In this document: in pieces, positions 24,335 to 37,500 of the stretch
Layout of the letters: every line of letters begins with the position of its first letter
Position numbering within the stretch: the stretch's first letter is position 1
NCBI RefSeq assembly: GCF_019649055.1
Contig: NW_026570253.1
Location: 868,001-932,000, forward strand
Direction: 5' to 3'
Length of the DNA stretch: 64,000 bases
Source of the DNA: Paramacrobiotus metropolitanus
Lineage: Eukaryota; Tardigrada; Eutardigrada; Parachela; Macrobiotidae
Notes under the pieces: generated by a model
Seen by the model: only the letters and a program-made list of their open reading frames with translations
Database searches by the model: none
What the model was told of the DNA's origin: nothing
Made by a program: the position numbers and the translations under genes

Positions 24335-25921
24335 TCATTTTTTCACGATAGAAGACAATATTCTGGTAAGCGGAAACGGCTCTCCCGACGATGAAAAGAC
24401 TCCCTTAAAGTCATCTTGATTCAAGGAGAACACCATAGCACCGCCAAATTGATGCTTTCGTATCCACTGCGCTTTCAACTGGATGCTTTCCTCGTCTTCA
24501 TACGAAATCCACTGCCTTCCTCGGTACATGTAAGGAACACAAGCGTTCTGGTCAAAAATCCTTGTCCCTCCGTTAGTTAGGATGTCCACGGCTTTCGGAT
24601 AAGTCAGAAATCCGTTATCCACACCCGGACCGGTGCAGACCGCGTTGTAGCTGTGCCAGCAGGGGAAAAGCAGCTTCCAGCTGTAAACACAAATTTATAG
24701 TACGCATACTTACAAAACAATTTGGCTTAAATCAACGAAATACCGAAGTAAAGGAGTTTTAGTAGCTCTATTTAGTTAATTTCCGTGCAGCCTCTGAATA
24801 ATATAAATATTTTGTGTATGTTACTATGTATATGATTATCTTATATAACCAGGATGAGTGCAGCGTGCTGCAGTTCTACTAAAAGCACGTATAGTCGGCG
24901 TAAACAATTAAACAAATGATTTGTTTTGGTTATCCATTAAGATGACTGCACCGGCTACCTGCGAGCGTAGGTAGGAACACCAACAGCTAATTTTTCCCTG
25001 GCAAGTCCCTTCTCCACCCAGTACTCTGCTGCCCATGCCGTGTTCATTGTGGAAAAAAAGCCCGCTTGTTCCGGGCGTTTGTAAAGCGGAGCATTGTGGC
25101 TGGCCCAGATATTGTAGTAGGTGAACAAGTTGAAATCATAGCACATCAGATTCACGAAATCAACACAAGAAGAAATAGCCGGAATGTCGTAGGCAGGATC
25201 AATAATTAACTTTGGGGACGCAGCTAAAAATAGGCATTTTTGTCAATCGTTCAAAATTTCAAATGCATAAAAGTGCAGGTAATCTGTATAATGTTCTGGC
25301 TTACTCGCAGCAATAATATAGCCCTAAATTTATTGCTAAGATGTTGCCGCTTTTTCGAACCGATTACCGTAGATTATTTGCATGCAGAGTGTCGACGCGA
25401 GATGACAAGTGACGTTAAAACATTCTTCATACCTGCAATTGTCAGCAATAAAGGAGATTTATGCGCATCAAACGCCACTCGAATATCCCGCAGCCACTCG
25501 ATAAAACTCTGTCGATCATACGATCGACTTCTCCAGACAGGGAATTCCCAGTCAATATCCAGACCATCAAATCCAAATCGGTCGAGAACGTCTAGCGCGG
25601 AGCGGATAAACATAGCCCGCAAGACTGGATTGTGCGCGGCATTGGAAAATTCCGGTCCACCTCCGCCACACGTCAACATCACTTTGAGATGCGGGAACTT
25701 CTGTCGCAGCAGCACGCAGCGCCTGAAACCGTCATCGTAGTCTGAAGAAAATGTCAGGTGTCCCGTAGAATCTATCGTCGACCATCCGACAATCAGGTGC
25801 GTGAGAAGACTCCCGTCGATGTCTTCGGGCTGCAAAGGATCACTGGCGGAGTATGAGTAATAAGCGCTAAGGATTTTGTCCTTTTCCATGTTTAGATTGC
25901 CGTTACACTCGTCGTCTTTTC
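24335..25921 (-). CDS. GH18 chitinase-like protein without chitin-binding domain (5' end incomplete)
   Basis: Three exons (minus): 25433-25921, 24959-25223 and 24335-24680, phases consistent; about 366 aa. The first exon starts after an acceptor (tttgtcag), so a signal-peptide exon is likely upstream; an internal ATG lies near 25889. GH18 landmarks: 'ILSAYYSYSASDPLQP' (strand 1), 'KVMLTCGGGGPEF' where SVGGW is usual, 'FDGLDIDWEFPVW' with DxxDxDxE kept, 'FVNLMCYDFN', 'LAVGVPTYARSWKL' and 'FGGAMVFSLNQDDFKG'. The Glu is retained, so catalysis is possible, but the altered SxGG motif and absent CBM14 suggest a changed substrate or a lectin-like role. Confidence 0.85.
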
Positions 25922-25929
25922 CTGACAAA

Positions 25930-27555
25930 TTAACCTATTTGTACTCAAAACAGCTTTCTCTCCTAAATGTGCAGATAAAGAAAGGCTACTAAAACTGCCG
26001 AAGTTAATAAACAAACGGCAAGGCAACAGACGGATAAAATTCTAAAAAAGTTACAAGTTGTTGTAATAAAATGTAAAGCGAAAAAATTAAAAAACCAAAA
26101 TACTGAAATAAAACTGCTAACACGAGTAGACGTCAGACACCCGGGAAGCAGTCACAAAGGCGTTATGCATAGGAGACAAGAGACACAAAGTGCATTCGGT
26201 GCAAAGCGTTTGTGGTACACACTCACATCTTGAACGAAAAACGATTCAATATTCAATTTGCGATGATTTTAAACTTTTCTGCAGAACTTCTTGAATATTA
26301 AAAAGTTAGAGCTCTAAGAATTTTAACCATGTTTATGCTCGAAAGCAGCCATTAACATACAGCTTTGCCGTAAGCACGAGTTACAAACTGATTTGTTGTG
26401 GTTTTTGGTGCCCCTGGAGGGAGGGGTACGTTCAGCGTCAATATTCTTGATGGCGATGAACCACAGACAATCTGAGCTTTCAGCTACAGAACCTTTTTTC
26501 CAGAGTGAACTGTCATTTAAATGAAAAGTCTTGATTTATTGGATAAATTCACAAGAAGAACTGTTCATCTGAAACCAAATGAGCAATATTTCGTAGTCGT
26601 GCATTTTGCCCGGTTAGAGTGTGTATTGAATGCGTGTTTTTCCGTACACACTCTGTGGTTCAAGATGTGCGAGCGAATACAGTAACACTAGCGAGCCCAG
26701 GGGGTACTGTTGGCCGAGAGGTAAAACCGTAAATGCAATACTTGCATGAGATTTATGACTGCGACTTTTCCCAGTCCTTCCTTTATCTCGTATGATATTG
26801 TGCCGCTTTTTATCTATAATTTTTAAGCAAAAATTTCTAACAAAGCTGATACAAATTTGGTCCGCAATTCTAATTTCCCCGACTATAAGCCTTCGCCTCT
26901 AACTTCCTGTCCGGAAATGAGTCACATCATTTGAAATGCCGACTGACTGTCTGCCAGATAGTGAGACAGTTCGCACTTGGTCTGCAGTTGGAAATCAAGT
27001 TTACAGCGCGCCACTTTAAAATTCCCACGAACACTCTTTAGCCTTTCTGGTTCGAACCTCGAACACACTTTTATGCCTTCTACTGCGTAGAGCTTCTCCA
27101 ACGGTTTTTGTTGCTATCGCTATCGGAGTATGCTTATTCTGGCGTCAGCATGCTGCATGCAGTACCGGAGATAAGCGGCCCATCGGAGTGTAACCGCTGT
27201 ATCGTATTCTAATCTACTCAGTTGTGTTTGCACTGCCCCAGTCTTCGGCATTGTCTTCCACATTTTCACATTTTCAATTTGACACTCCCGATATTCTTTC
27301 AATATGAGTAATAACTGAGTGTGAAGAATCACTGACTAACGGTTTTTCGCGTCAATATAAACCGGGATACTTGTTTGTTAAACTCTGTACACGTTTGGGA
27401 CGACTATTGTCACTAGACTCACTACTCACTTGTGGAGTCATCACCGCGTTGAGCTGACATATTCCGATGTTGGTGTCTTCCCGCGGAAATCGTGCTCTGG
27501 ATTGGATCGATTCTGATAATACGTATACTATTAATGCGCAACAGATTGGCAGAAA
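25930..27555. other. Intergenic between divergent genes (GH18 minus, PITP plus)
   Basis: No gene recognised over 1.6 kb. It should contain both promoters. The PITP 5' leader shows an upstream ATG at 27467 whose frame runs past the PITP start in another frame. Confidence 0.5.
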
Positions 27556-30500
27556 ATGCTTATCAAAGAGTAGTAAGTATCCATTGCCTGTTTGCTGTTA
27601 TTCGTTTGCAATTGTTATGATTTTTATTGTAGTTTTAAGTTAATCAAATTTTGTCAATTGCCATTGACACAACGGAGCGGTGTTGGAACGAATTTTCATT
27701 TCACCGTATAACGAAGCAGTATAACGCAGTACTATATACTATATCTATCCCATTTCCGTTATACTCTGCTGCTAAGATTTATCGGTTTGTGGCGTGCAAT
27801 AAATTTTGGCATAGGTAACAATCATTACGAATTTATGACTGCCACATTTTGATGCGCTTCTTTTGCGTTGCAGTCGAATAATTCTGCCTATGTCAGTGGA
27901 GGAGGTACGGTTGTTGTCTTGTTCGCAGTAATAAAAAAATAATGAATGTTAATTGTTTGCGTATAACGTATCCCGCAGTTCTGTACGTCATGCGAAAACG
28001 TATTTTACTAGAACCATAAATTTGCATATGGAAGAGTACGGCAAATATTATATTAGGCAAGTCACGCGCAACGACTGTGACACTTTTACGTAACTTTTCC
28101 ATTTCTTGGTAATTTTCGTATCGTATTGGTTTTGTTTTCATCCCCAAGTGCAGTCTGCGGTTGATATTTGACTGCTTTGTTCAGTAATGAATTTAGTTAT
28201 TAATTTGACAGTATTTTGTTTTGTATCTTGCATTTTTTTCTCGATTTCTTCTGCATATATCGTTGAATAAATGCCTTTTTGTTATATCTGTATGTAGTTA
28301 TCGTCTCGTTTGCGTTGTAGCTACAAAGTTTTGTAACTGAAGCATATAGCAAGGTGCATGAAACGGCATAGGAAGCATGATTAGAGTAAGTACTAAAAGG
28401 ATCCTGTTAATTTCAGTACCAAATCGCCCAGCTGTACTCCGTTGATCAGGCATCGAAAAGGGAAACCGGTGGAGGCGAAGGAGTGGAAATTGTCACCAAT
28501 GAAAAGTACGACGGTGTTAATCTGCTGGAAGGCCAACCGACTTCCGGCCAGTTCACTCACAAAGTCTATCACATGAAAAGGTTCGTTCCCGTCAGATCGT
28601 CATGCCATGAATACCAAGCAGCTCATTTTCCTCTGTGCGTTTTTTTGTGCAGTAAAGTTCCTGCATGGCTCAGATTCATTGCTCCGAAAGGATCTCTTGA
28701 ATTTCATGAAAAAGCATGGTATGTACTTTTACGATATGAACCTTTGTACTCACGTTGTACTTGTATACGAGTGGGATATTGTTATGCCAATTCCCAATGG
28801 TACCCGCATACCGCAGATATTTTTTTACTATACCTGACGTTGGTTAGCATACGTAACAGGTTGTATAGGAAACCGATCAATCAATGGTGCAGTACAATTC
28901 GTAAATGTTGCGGTACCGGCACGAACAATTTTTTTAATTTTCAGGAATGCTTATCCTTATTGTCGCACGAAGTATTCGGTATGTGAACGAATCTTTGTGC
29001 TCCGCTTTGTTTAACAGACTAATTATGTACACTTCTTCCGTTTTTCAGAATCCCCAGTATATGAAAGATAAATTTTGGCTTACGATTGAATCTCTGCATT
29101 TAGCCGATCGCGGAACGTCAGAAAATGTAAGATCTGCAATTCAGTCAGTCGCATTTCGGTTTTGTATGTAAAGTACAGAGTATACTTCTGCGAGTTTTGA
29201 TTGTGTAGCCTTGTTAACAGACTCTGGTAATAAATTAGTGAATTAATTCTATAAAAATTTGTAGTTAAGTTCTTAAATATGACATGTACGGACATTTTAT
29301 CATACTTTTTATGCGATACTAGCTTTTTTATACATTACGGTACATTACAAAAATGATTGCAACTGATGTATTGGTACAGACACATCACACCATCAGATTA
29401 AGTTCTACGCAGCACGATTAGAATACGTAGGCGTTTTTCCGCTTGTGTAGAAATTAATTATTCATTGGTATGCTAATTTTTGTGTCTCTTCGTGATAGGT
29501 CCACAATCTTCCACCCGAAAAGCTAGCAAAACGGGAAGTGGTCTACATTGACATCGCTAATGACTATGTTGATCCCAAGGTGCTGACGGCATTGACAATT
29601 TCCATTTTATTACTACAGTGCGAGAAAAAACACATTTCTTCCACAATGCACTAATGTTGACTTTTTATCAGGAATATAAAGCAGAATGGGATCCCAGTAA
29701 ATTTCGATGCGAGAAAGCTCAGAGAGGGCCGCTTACCGGGAACTGGAAGGTTAGAAAGTTGCAGAGTAACGGTACCGTATGTCTTCATTCAAGCATATTA
29801 CTTGTGACGTGTTTGCGATTTGAATTACTGGGGCATTAATAACGCAAGTAAGTATTTTTTACACGAGCAGACACACCTTTCGCATGGAGATAAATTTCAC
29901 TTATCTGTAATTTAATTTTACAGGATGATCTTCTGTTGTCACTCATTTTTAATGTGATTTCGTAGGATACGGCTGACCCGGTAATGTGCTGTTATAAACT
30001 GGTTACGATTGAGTTCAAATGGTTCGGAATACAATCCAAAGTGGAGAGCTGGTCACACAAGGTAACCTCTGAGTAAGATGCCTCAAGGTTTTTATTTTAT
30101 TCATAGTAATTTGTATAATAGTACGGATCAATGAAATAGTAACAATTTTGAGCCTTTTCTGATTTGAATGGAGCTTTTAGTTGTGATGTCGCTAGCCGGC
30201 GATTTTCATGGCGTTATGGGTATAATTCCTACAGTGTCAGTCAGTAATGCAGGTTTATGGCAGTCGAGGTTGTACTTACGTCATCGCCTAATTCGCTCGC
30301 GTGCAGTTTCATCTGTTTATTTAATTTATTGCTGTAGGTTATGTTTGTAATGAACGGCTCAGTTTTTTTTATTTTCGTCTGCAAGGAAATTTAGTGACTT
30401 ATGTAATGGAACCGTATCGCAACTAAAGAAATGTTTATCCAGGCGGAGCGTAAGCTGTTTTTGAATTTTCATCGACAAGTGTTTTGCTGGATGGATGAAT

Positions 30501-30616
30501 GGTATGGGCTGACAATGGATGATATTCGGGAAATCGAAGAAAAAACGAAAGAAATGCTGGATGAACAGCGACGAAAGGGTGAACTTCGTTCACTGTACGT
30601 GCCTGCCGATGAATGA
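27556..30616 (+). CDS. PITPN: Phosphatidylinositol transfer protein, class I
   Basis: Ten exons, all in phase: 27556-27572, 27874-27904, 28417-28580, 28653-28718, 28945-28978, 29049-29126, 29499-29579, 29672-29776, 29966-30061 and 30443-30616; 281 aa (human PITPNA 270). The N-terminus '[20 protein letters not shown]' is split over exons of 17, 31 and 164 nt. Other landmarks are '[15 protein letters not shown]', '[16 protein letters not shown]', '[12 protein letters not shown]', '[14 protein letters not shown]' and '[20 protein letters not shown]'. The protein carries PI and PC between membranes and feeds phosphoinositide signalling. It is cytosolic, with no membrane segment. Exon 8 is read through a weaker donor at 29750 to the better one at 29777, which restores the family's loop length. 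Complete and intact. Confidence 0.95.
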
Positions 30617-31097
30617 AAGAAAATGGTTATGCCTTCGAATTGTGCCTGTGTGGATACAACACCGGTGGCCTTTAGTGTTAGGATTTTCTACAGTTTAATC
30701 GTGCGTTACTTGATTTCTAAATAGTGATCAGAATGGAATGGGGAACTTACACATTCCGATCAGCCTGTGTATCTGGTAGCTTTTCGTACTTACTAGTCTC
30801 ATGAAGCAGCGACTATTAGAAAATGAAGGAGTTTTTACTTTATAGTGCTTGACTTTTTAATTGTAACTAAACGCTAGTGCATTTATGTTGCTGTTGTGAA
30901 CAAAAGCCACAACGTTGGATCGAAATTAAAGTGTCAACGAATTCCGTAAACAACGGAGTACACGAAGCAGCAATTAAGAACTTTAACCATTACAAGCACA
31001 TGCTTAAACATTTCTTTTTGTGGAAAACGCACTGATAACTAGAGTAGATATCAAAGAGATGCACCGTTTCCAGCTTCTCGAAAATTATGCCGGAACA

Positions 31098-32827
31098 CTA
31101 TCCAAACAATTTCTTCATTCGCTCCTTGTCTTCCACATCACGGATCTTCTGCACGTTGTCCAATTCTCTCAAGTCCTTATCTATGGCGTTTTTCAATGCC
31201 GGGTCCAGTTGCGCTGCCTTGGCAAAATCCTCGCGAGCTTCTTTTGGATTCCACGCCATGGCATGGGCCTTCGCTCTCCTGTACCAGGCTTTCACATTCA
31301 CCGGATCCTTCTCAATCACCGTCGTAGTGTGCTGGATGGCTTCATTGTAATGGCCCAAAATCAACTGACACTGCGTGTAGTTTAGGAGTAAGGGGATCAT
31401 CATCTTATCGAGTTTCATCCATTCTTCTGACTGAGGCTTCTCGTGTCCGGTCAATTCTTCCAAGAGTCCTAATGCTTTTGAGTAGCGATCTGCTGCCTCC
31501 ACATACTTCTGCCTTTTATATAGGTGATTACCTATTAAGATTAAAAACCCTCTAATAAAGGAAATGTATAAAAACTTTTTAAATCAAAACGTTTTATTTT
31601 GTTCAATGTACATGTTCATTCACAGTCCATGCGCCTTTTGTACAATGTTATAGTTGTAATTACTAATATACAAGCCCGATCGCTAATCGCCTGGCCTCTA
31701 TAACAGAGAAATTCAAAAACATGGGCTGTGCGAGTACTGTACGTAAAATATATAATAAGTTTTTCAATGTACTGCAATACATAATGCCTAATTGCCCATT
31801 CGATAAAACATCCATTCGAATGAAATTCTACTACTGTTGACCTGCCAGTATGAACCTAATAACTTGCACAAACAGGAAAAAATTAGCGCATGATCGCAGC
31901 AGTCGACAGAAACTGCATCGTCACGAGATTAAATAACACTATATCGTCGCGAAAATCTAAAAAAGCACTTTTTTAGACCCGCTTCGCGAAGCGGCGCCAG
32001 AGGTGTCATTAAGGATGGTGCAAAGACGCCTCCCAATGTTCGCGCTGGATGGATCTAAAAAGGGCTTCTTAAATTCGCGACGATCAGCCCGTGCTTGTAC
32101 CTACTCGGCTCCCAACACTTCGATTCAAGTGTTGTACGCAAGGGAGGCTTCGGCAAAACAACAGCCAATGGCCCAATAGGTACATACTATGTACTTATGA
32201 TAACTTATCAAAATATAATTAGTGCGCGCCCACACAAAATCCTTTACCTTCTTCGTGCAATTTTGGGACGTTTTCCATTTTCTCACCGACATCCATCGCC
32301 CAAGGATCCTTTTCGTATGAGCCAGGGGATTGTGCGTCGACAATCTGGAATTCGAAATCGAGATCCTCCGGCTTCTTGATCAGCGCATCCAGATCGGGAT
32401 AGCCCAGTCCCTGCTCCATCAGCGTCTGCATTCCGCAGCAGCGATGCTGGCCCCCATCCCCGTGATCATGACCGCAGCTGTTGGGGGCCTTGCCTTTGGC
32501 AATGTCCCGCAACGATTTGGCCACCAAGGGATACGAGCTGAGGAGATCGCGGTCCACGGAGAAACGGGCGATTTCATGTAGTCTCATGGTTTTCAGACAT
32601 TCTTCCCATACTTCCAGCTTAAACTGTTTGCCAAAAAGCATCTCCAGGGGATCAGACTGAGCATTGTTATCGTCAAGAATCGTTCCATCGGGTTTTATGG
32701 TTTTGTAGAAGAATTTTATCTTGGTGTCGTTGGTCACGGGGATGGCGTCAGTTCCTTCTTTGAGGATATGCTTGCGAATCTTATCTGGCAGCATTATGTT
32801 CCGCGTAGCTCGGTCGATATCCTCCAA
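31098..32827 (-). CDS. AIP: AH receptor-interacting protein (AIP/XAP2), 5' end incomplete
   Basis: Exons 32248-32827 and 31098-31531 join in phase; about 337 aa plus a short missing N-terminus (human 330 aa). The first exon follows an acceptor (ttttcctag) and has no ATG of its own at its start. The FKBP-like half contains 'GTILDDNNAQSDPLEMLFGK' and 'YPLVAKSLRDIAKGK', then the Cys/His segment 'CGHDHGDGGQHRCCG' and 'SYEKDPWAMDVGEK'. The second exon carries three TPR motifs, for example 'IPLLLNYTQCQLILGHYNEA' and 'VKAWYRRAKAHAMAWNPKEA', and ends 'KKLFG'. It should act as an HSP90 co-chaperone in the cytosol. Confidence 0.92.
31979..31994. repeat. Perfect 16-bp palindrome in AIP intron
   Basis: ccgcttcgcgaagcgg. 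It sits in the 716-bp intron of AIP inside an otherwise AT-rich sequence. Confidence 0.85.
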
Positions 32828-33229
32828 CTAGGAAAAACGAGCCTGGAGAAGCGTCAGCCAAGTTGAAGAAAGAAAGGTTAGGGTTAAAAAAAAAACTGTT
32901 TCCGGAAAAACGATGACACACAGTTCTGAATGTAAACTGAAAAAAGTAGAAGTTCGAAAAAGTCACTTGTCACTGCGCTCTTTTGACTTGCTCTGATTAC
33001 TGTGATCCGCAACCTCAAGCGTGCGGTTACGTGGTACAAAATTGAGCAATCGTAAACCTTGTAATTTCTTTGGGGTTTGGGAGTATTAATACTCAATAAC
33101 TCGACTACTTCTACAGTACTAGTAGAAGTATAGATATTTACATGCACAGTTATTATTGATAATACTAGTACTGTTAGTAACAATAAATATATAAAATGAC
33201 AACAAAAAATTCTGCAACAGGAACATCTC

Positions 33230-33508
33230 TTCTATTTTATCCTGGTCAAGTGGCTTTCCCATTACGCAGATGGTATTTCCTCGTTGAATCTGTATGGATA
33301 ACCGTTGCCGGAAAAACTCCTTTGATCGTTTTTGTCCAGTTTCAGCAATCAGGTTTGTCCCGATTTTGTCAACCAGCGCCTTCGTGCCGTCTCCCCACGG
33401 GCCGTAAATTTCAAACGCAGCGGCGACAAAGTTGTAGCGCGGCAACAACCAAGCGTGCTTGGTCAGTTTTCTCCTTTCGGCCATTTCTCCGGCGGCTCCG
33501 GCGTTCAC
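33230..33508 (-). mobile_element. Non-LTR retrotransposon relic (C-terminal end of reverse transcriptase ORF)
   Basis: The minus-strand peptide contains 'FVAAAFEIYGPWGDGTKALV' and 'FFRQRLSIQIQRGNTICVMG'. This pattern (aromatic/Pro-Ala, E-x-G-x-WG, 'R-IS-AIQRGN') is typical of the region downstream of the RT domain in LINE-type ORF2 proteins. The catalytic part is absent, so this is a 5'-truncated fragment. It lies just upstream of AIP, possibly in its first intron. Confidence 0.65.
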
Positions 33509-33746
33509 TTACGTGCGATTATAATAATTATGTAAACAGATATATCTACTCGTATATAATATATATCCTTATTTAATACTCGTGTTGTCTACTTATTTCT
33601 TGGTTTTACACGGTACGTAGTACAATATGTGCCCAACCTTATCACCAGCTTTGGTTGACCAGTGTAATACTGTAGTTATTCGTGCATCTTTGTGCATCAA
33701 AGTAACTTGCTGTCTTCGGAGAAAAAATGACCACTGCCCATATCAA

Positions 33747-33855
33747 GGTAAAGATCTATATTACAACGGAAAACCCCGTACGATCTGGTCAGAACAAACC
33801 AAAAAATTAATCGAAAAACTGCTAACGCCATTCGATTCAGCATGTCTGGAAACTG
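33747..33855 (+). repeat. 109-bp duplicate of the coding segment at 4891-4999
   Basis: Six mismatches to 4891-4999 by eye; the frame is kept ('GKDLYYNGKPRTIWSEQTKK'). The open frame 33627-33989 around it has a different, unrecognised context on both sides. It may be a retro- or transposon-mediated copy of one exon. Confidence 0.75.
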
Positions 33856-34055
33856 TGTCACGTGCATTTTGTTTTGGTAATATCTGCTCCGGCTCCCGTG
33901 CACAGACGCCGGTGCCGGTAGAGAAGAAAGCTCAAGGTGACCTTGAAAACAATTTCAAAGTCCTGTTGCATGGAGCACAAAATCAGTAAATTTAAAATGG
34001 TACCCTTTTTAGATCAACAAATCAAAAAGGTTTGAACTTTTACTCCTAGCACAAA

Positions 34056-34073
34056 CAGCAGCAGCAGCAGCAG
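34056..34073 (+). repeat. CAG microsatellite (6 units)
   Basis: Six perfect cag units, close to the left end of the satellite array. No exon recognised around it. Confidence 0.9.
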
Positions 34074-34504
34074 TGGCACAAACGATACTGCTGGTGGATG
34101 GCTTCGTTTACAGTTTAAATCGTTAGCAATTTAAAGCGCTTAAAAACAGAAGTTAAGAATAAAGACTATCGTTGAAACTTGAAAGCCTTTTGAAGGCAGC
34201 TGTAAAAGAAACTGACCAGAGTAATCGTTCAAACGGGCTGACCTTTCACTGCAGTCCGAGCAAAACTAAAGACAGTGATTGATAAATGATAATCAGCATC
34301 TACAGTCCGTAAATTATTCCGTATAATACGGAATAATAGTACGGTACCTACTGTACATTCGAGATCTTTATTACCACAAAAAAATAAAAAGGGATTCACG
34401 AACCCAGCTTTCCCGTATGGAATCAGCAGAAACCATTTCCATAATCTGAATGCCCATATGTATTCCAAAACCCGGCCAGACGGTTTTAGTTTCACAGAGC
34501 CAAG

Positions 34505-37500
34505 CTGTGACCGAACTACCGCTACTATCCAGAGCACACAACCCGCTAGGTGAACGAGTGACCGAACTACCACTACTATCCAGACCACACAGCCCCAGAC
34601 CAAGAGGTGACCAGAACTACCGCTGCTGTCCAGAGCACACAACCGCTAGGTGAACGGTGACCGAGACTGCTGTCCAGACCACACAGCCCGCTAGGTAAAC
34701 AAGTGACCGAACTTCCACTACTATCCAGACCACACAGCCCGCTAGGTAAACGAGTGACCGAACTACCGCTGCTGTCCAGAGCACACAACCCGCTAGGTGA
34801 ACGAGTGACCGAACTACCGCTGCTGTCCAGACCACACAGCCCGCTAGGTAAACAAGTGACCGAACTACCACTACTATCCAGAACGCACAGCCCGCTAGGT
34901 AAACGAGTGACCGAACTACCACTACTATCCAGAACGCACAGACCGCTAGGTAAACGAGTGACCGAACTACCGTTGCTGTCCAGAGCACACAGCCCGCTAG
35001 GTGAACGAGTGACCGAACTACCGCTGCTGTCCAGACCACACAGCCCGCTAGGTAAACAAGTGACCGAACTACCACTACTATCCAGAACGCACAGACCGCT
35101 AGGTAAACGAGTGACCGAACTACCGTTGCTGTCCAGAGCACACAACCCGCTAGGTGAACGAGTGGCCGAACTACCGCTGCTGTCCAGACCACACAGCCCG
35201 CTAGGTGAACAAGTGACCGAACTACCACTACTATCCAGAACACACAGACCGCTAGGTAAACGAGTGACCGAACTACCGTTGCTGTCCAGAGCACACAACC
35301 CGCTAGGTGAACGAGTGACCGAACTACCGCTGCTGTCCAGACCACACAGCCCGCTAGGTGAACAAGTGACCGAACTACCACTACTATCCAGACCACACAG
35401 CCCGCTAGGTAAACGAGTGACCGAACTACCGCTGCTGTCCAGACCACACAACCCGCTAGGCGAACGAGTGACCGAACTACCGCTGCTGTCCAGACCACAC
35501 AACCCGCTAGGTGAACGAGTGACCGAACTACCACTACTATCCAGAACACACAGACCGCTAGGTAAACGAGTGACCGAACTACCGTTGCTGTCCAGAGCAC
35601 ACAACCCGCTAGGTGAACGAGTGACCGAACTACCGCTGCTGTCCAAACCACACAGCCCGCTAGGTGAACAAGTGACCGAACTACCACTACTATCCAGAAC
35701 GCACAGACCGCTAGGTAAACGAGTGACCGAACTACCGTTGCTGTCCAGAGCACACAACCCGCTAGGTGAACGAGTGACCGAACTACCGCTGCTGTCCAGA
35801 ACGCACAGACCGCTAGGTAAACGAGTGACCGAACTACCGTTGCTGTCCAGAGCACACAGCCCGCTAGGTGAACAAGTGACCGAACTACCACTACTATCCA
35901 GACCACACAGCCCGCTAGGTAAACGAGTGACCGAACTACCGCTGCTGTCCAGACCACACAACCCGCTAGGTGAACGAGTGACCGAACTACCGCTGCTGTC
36001 CAGACCACACAGCCCGCTAGGTAAACAAGTGACCGAACTACCACTACTATCCAGACCACACAGCCCGCTAGGTAAACGAGTGACCGAACTACCGCTGCTG
36101 TCCAGAGCACACAACCCGCTAGGTGAACGAGTGACCGAACTACCGCTGCTGTCCAGACCACACAGCCCGCTAGGTAAACAAGTGACCGAACTACCACTAC
36201 TATCCAGAACACACAGACCGCTAGGTAAACGAGTGACCGAACTACCGTTGCTGTCCAGAGCACACAACCCGCTAGGTGAACGAGTGACCGAACTACCGCT
36301 GCTGTCCAGACCACACAGCCCGCTAGGTGAACAAGTGACCGAACTACCACTACTATCCAGAACACACAGACCGCTAGGTAAACGAGTGACCGAACTACCG
36401 TTGCTGTCCAGAGCACACAACCCGCTAGGTGAACGAGTGACCGAACTACCGCTGCTGTCCAGACCACACAGCCCGCTAGGTAAACAAGTGACCGAACTAC
36501 CACTACTATCCAGAACGCACAGACCGCTAGGTAAACGAGTGACCGAACTACCGTTGCTGTCCAGAGCACACAACCCGCTAGGTGAACGAGTGACCGAACT
36601 ACCGCTGCTGTCCAGACCACACAGCCCGCTAGGTAAACAAGTGACCGAACTACCACTACTATCCAGAACGCACAGACCGCTAGGTAAACGAGTGACCGAA
36701 CTACCGTTGCTGTCCAGAGCACACAACCCGCTAGGTGAACGAGTGACCGAACTACCGCTGCTGTCCAGACCACACAACCCGCTAGGTAAACAAGTGACCG
36801 AACTACCACTACTATCCAGAACGCACAGACCGCTAGGTAAACGAGTGACCGAACTACCGTTGCTGTCCAGAGCACACAACCCGCTAGGTGAACGAGTGAC
36901 CGAACTACCGCTGCTGTCCAGACCACACAGCCCGCTAGGTGAACAAGTGACCGAACTACCACTACTATCCAGACCACACAGCCCGCTAGGTAAACGAGTG
37001 ACAGAACTACCGCTGCTGTCCAGACCACACAACCCGCTAGGTGAACGAGTGACCGAACTACCGCTGCTGTCCAGACCACACAGCCCGCTAGGTAAACAAG
37101 TGACCGAACTACCACTACTATCCAGAACGCACAGACCGCTAGGTAAACGAGTGACCGAACTACCGTTGCTGTCCAGAGCACACAACCCGCTAGGTGAACG
37201 AGTGACCGAACTACCGCTGCTGTCCAGACCACACAGCCCGCTAGGTAAACAAGTGACCGAACTACCACTACTATCCAGAACGCACAAACCGCTAGGTAAA
37301 CGAGTGACCGAACTACCGTTGCTGTCCAGAGCACACAACCCGCTAGGTGAACGAGTGACCGAACTACCGCTGCTGTCCAGACCACACAGCCCGCTAGGTG
37401 AACAAGTGACCGAACTACCACTACTATCCAGAACGCACAGACCGCTAGGTAAACGAGTGACCGAACTACCGTTGCTGTCCAGAGCACACAACCCGCTAGG

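Noticed and set aside
24043..24351. Small secreted protein on the plus strand
   Set aside because: The hydrophobic start is weak evidence; it overlaps the chitinase-like gene antisense and matches nothing known to me.
27040..27065. tRNA gene suggested by ggttcgaacc
   Set aside because: No A-box or cloverleaf arms could be found upstream at the right distance.
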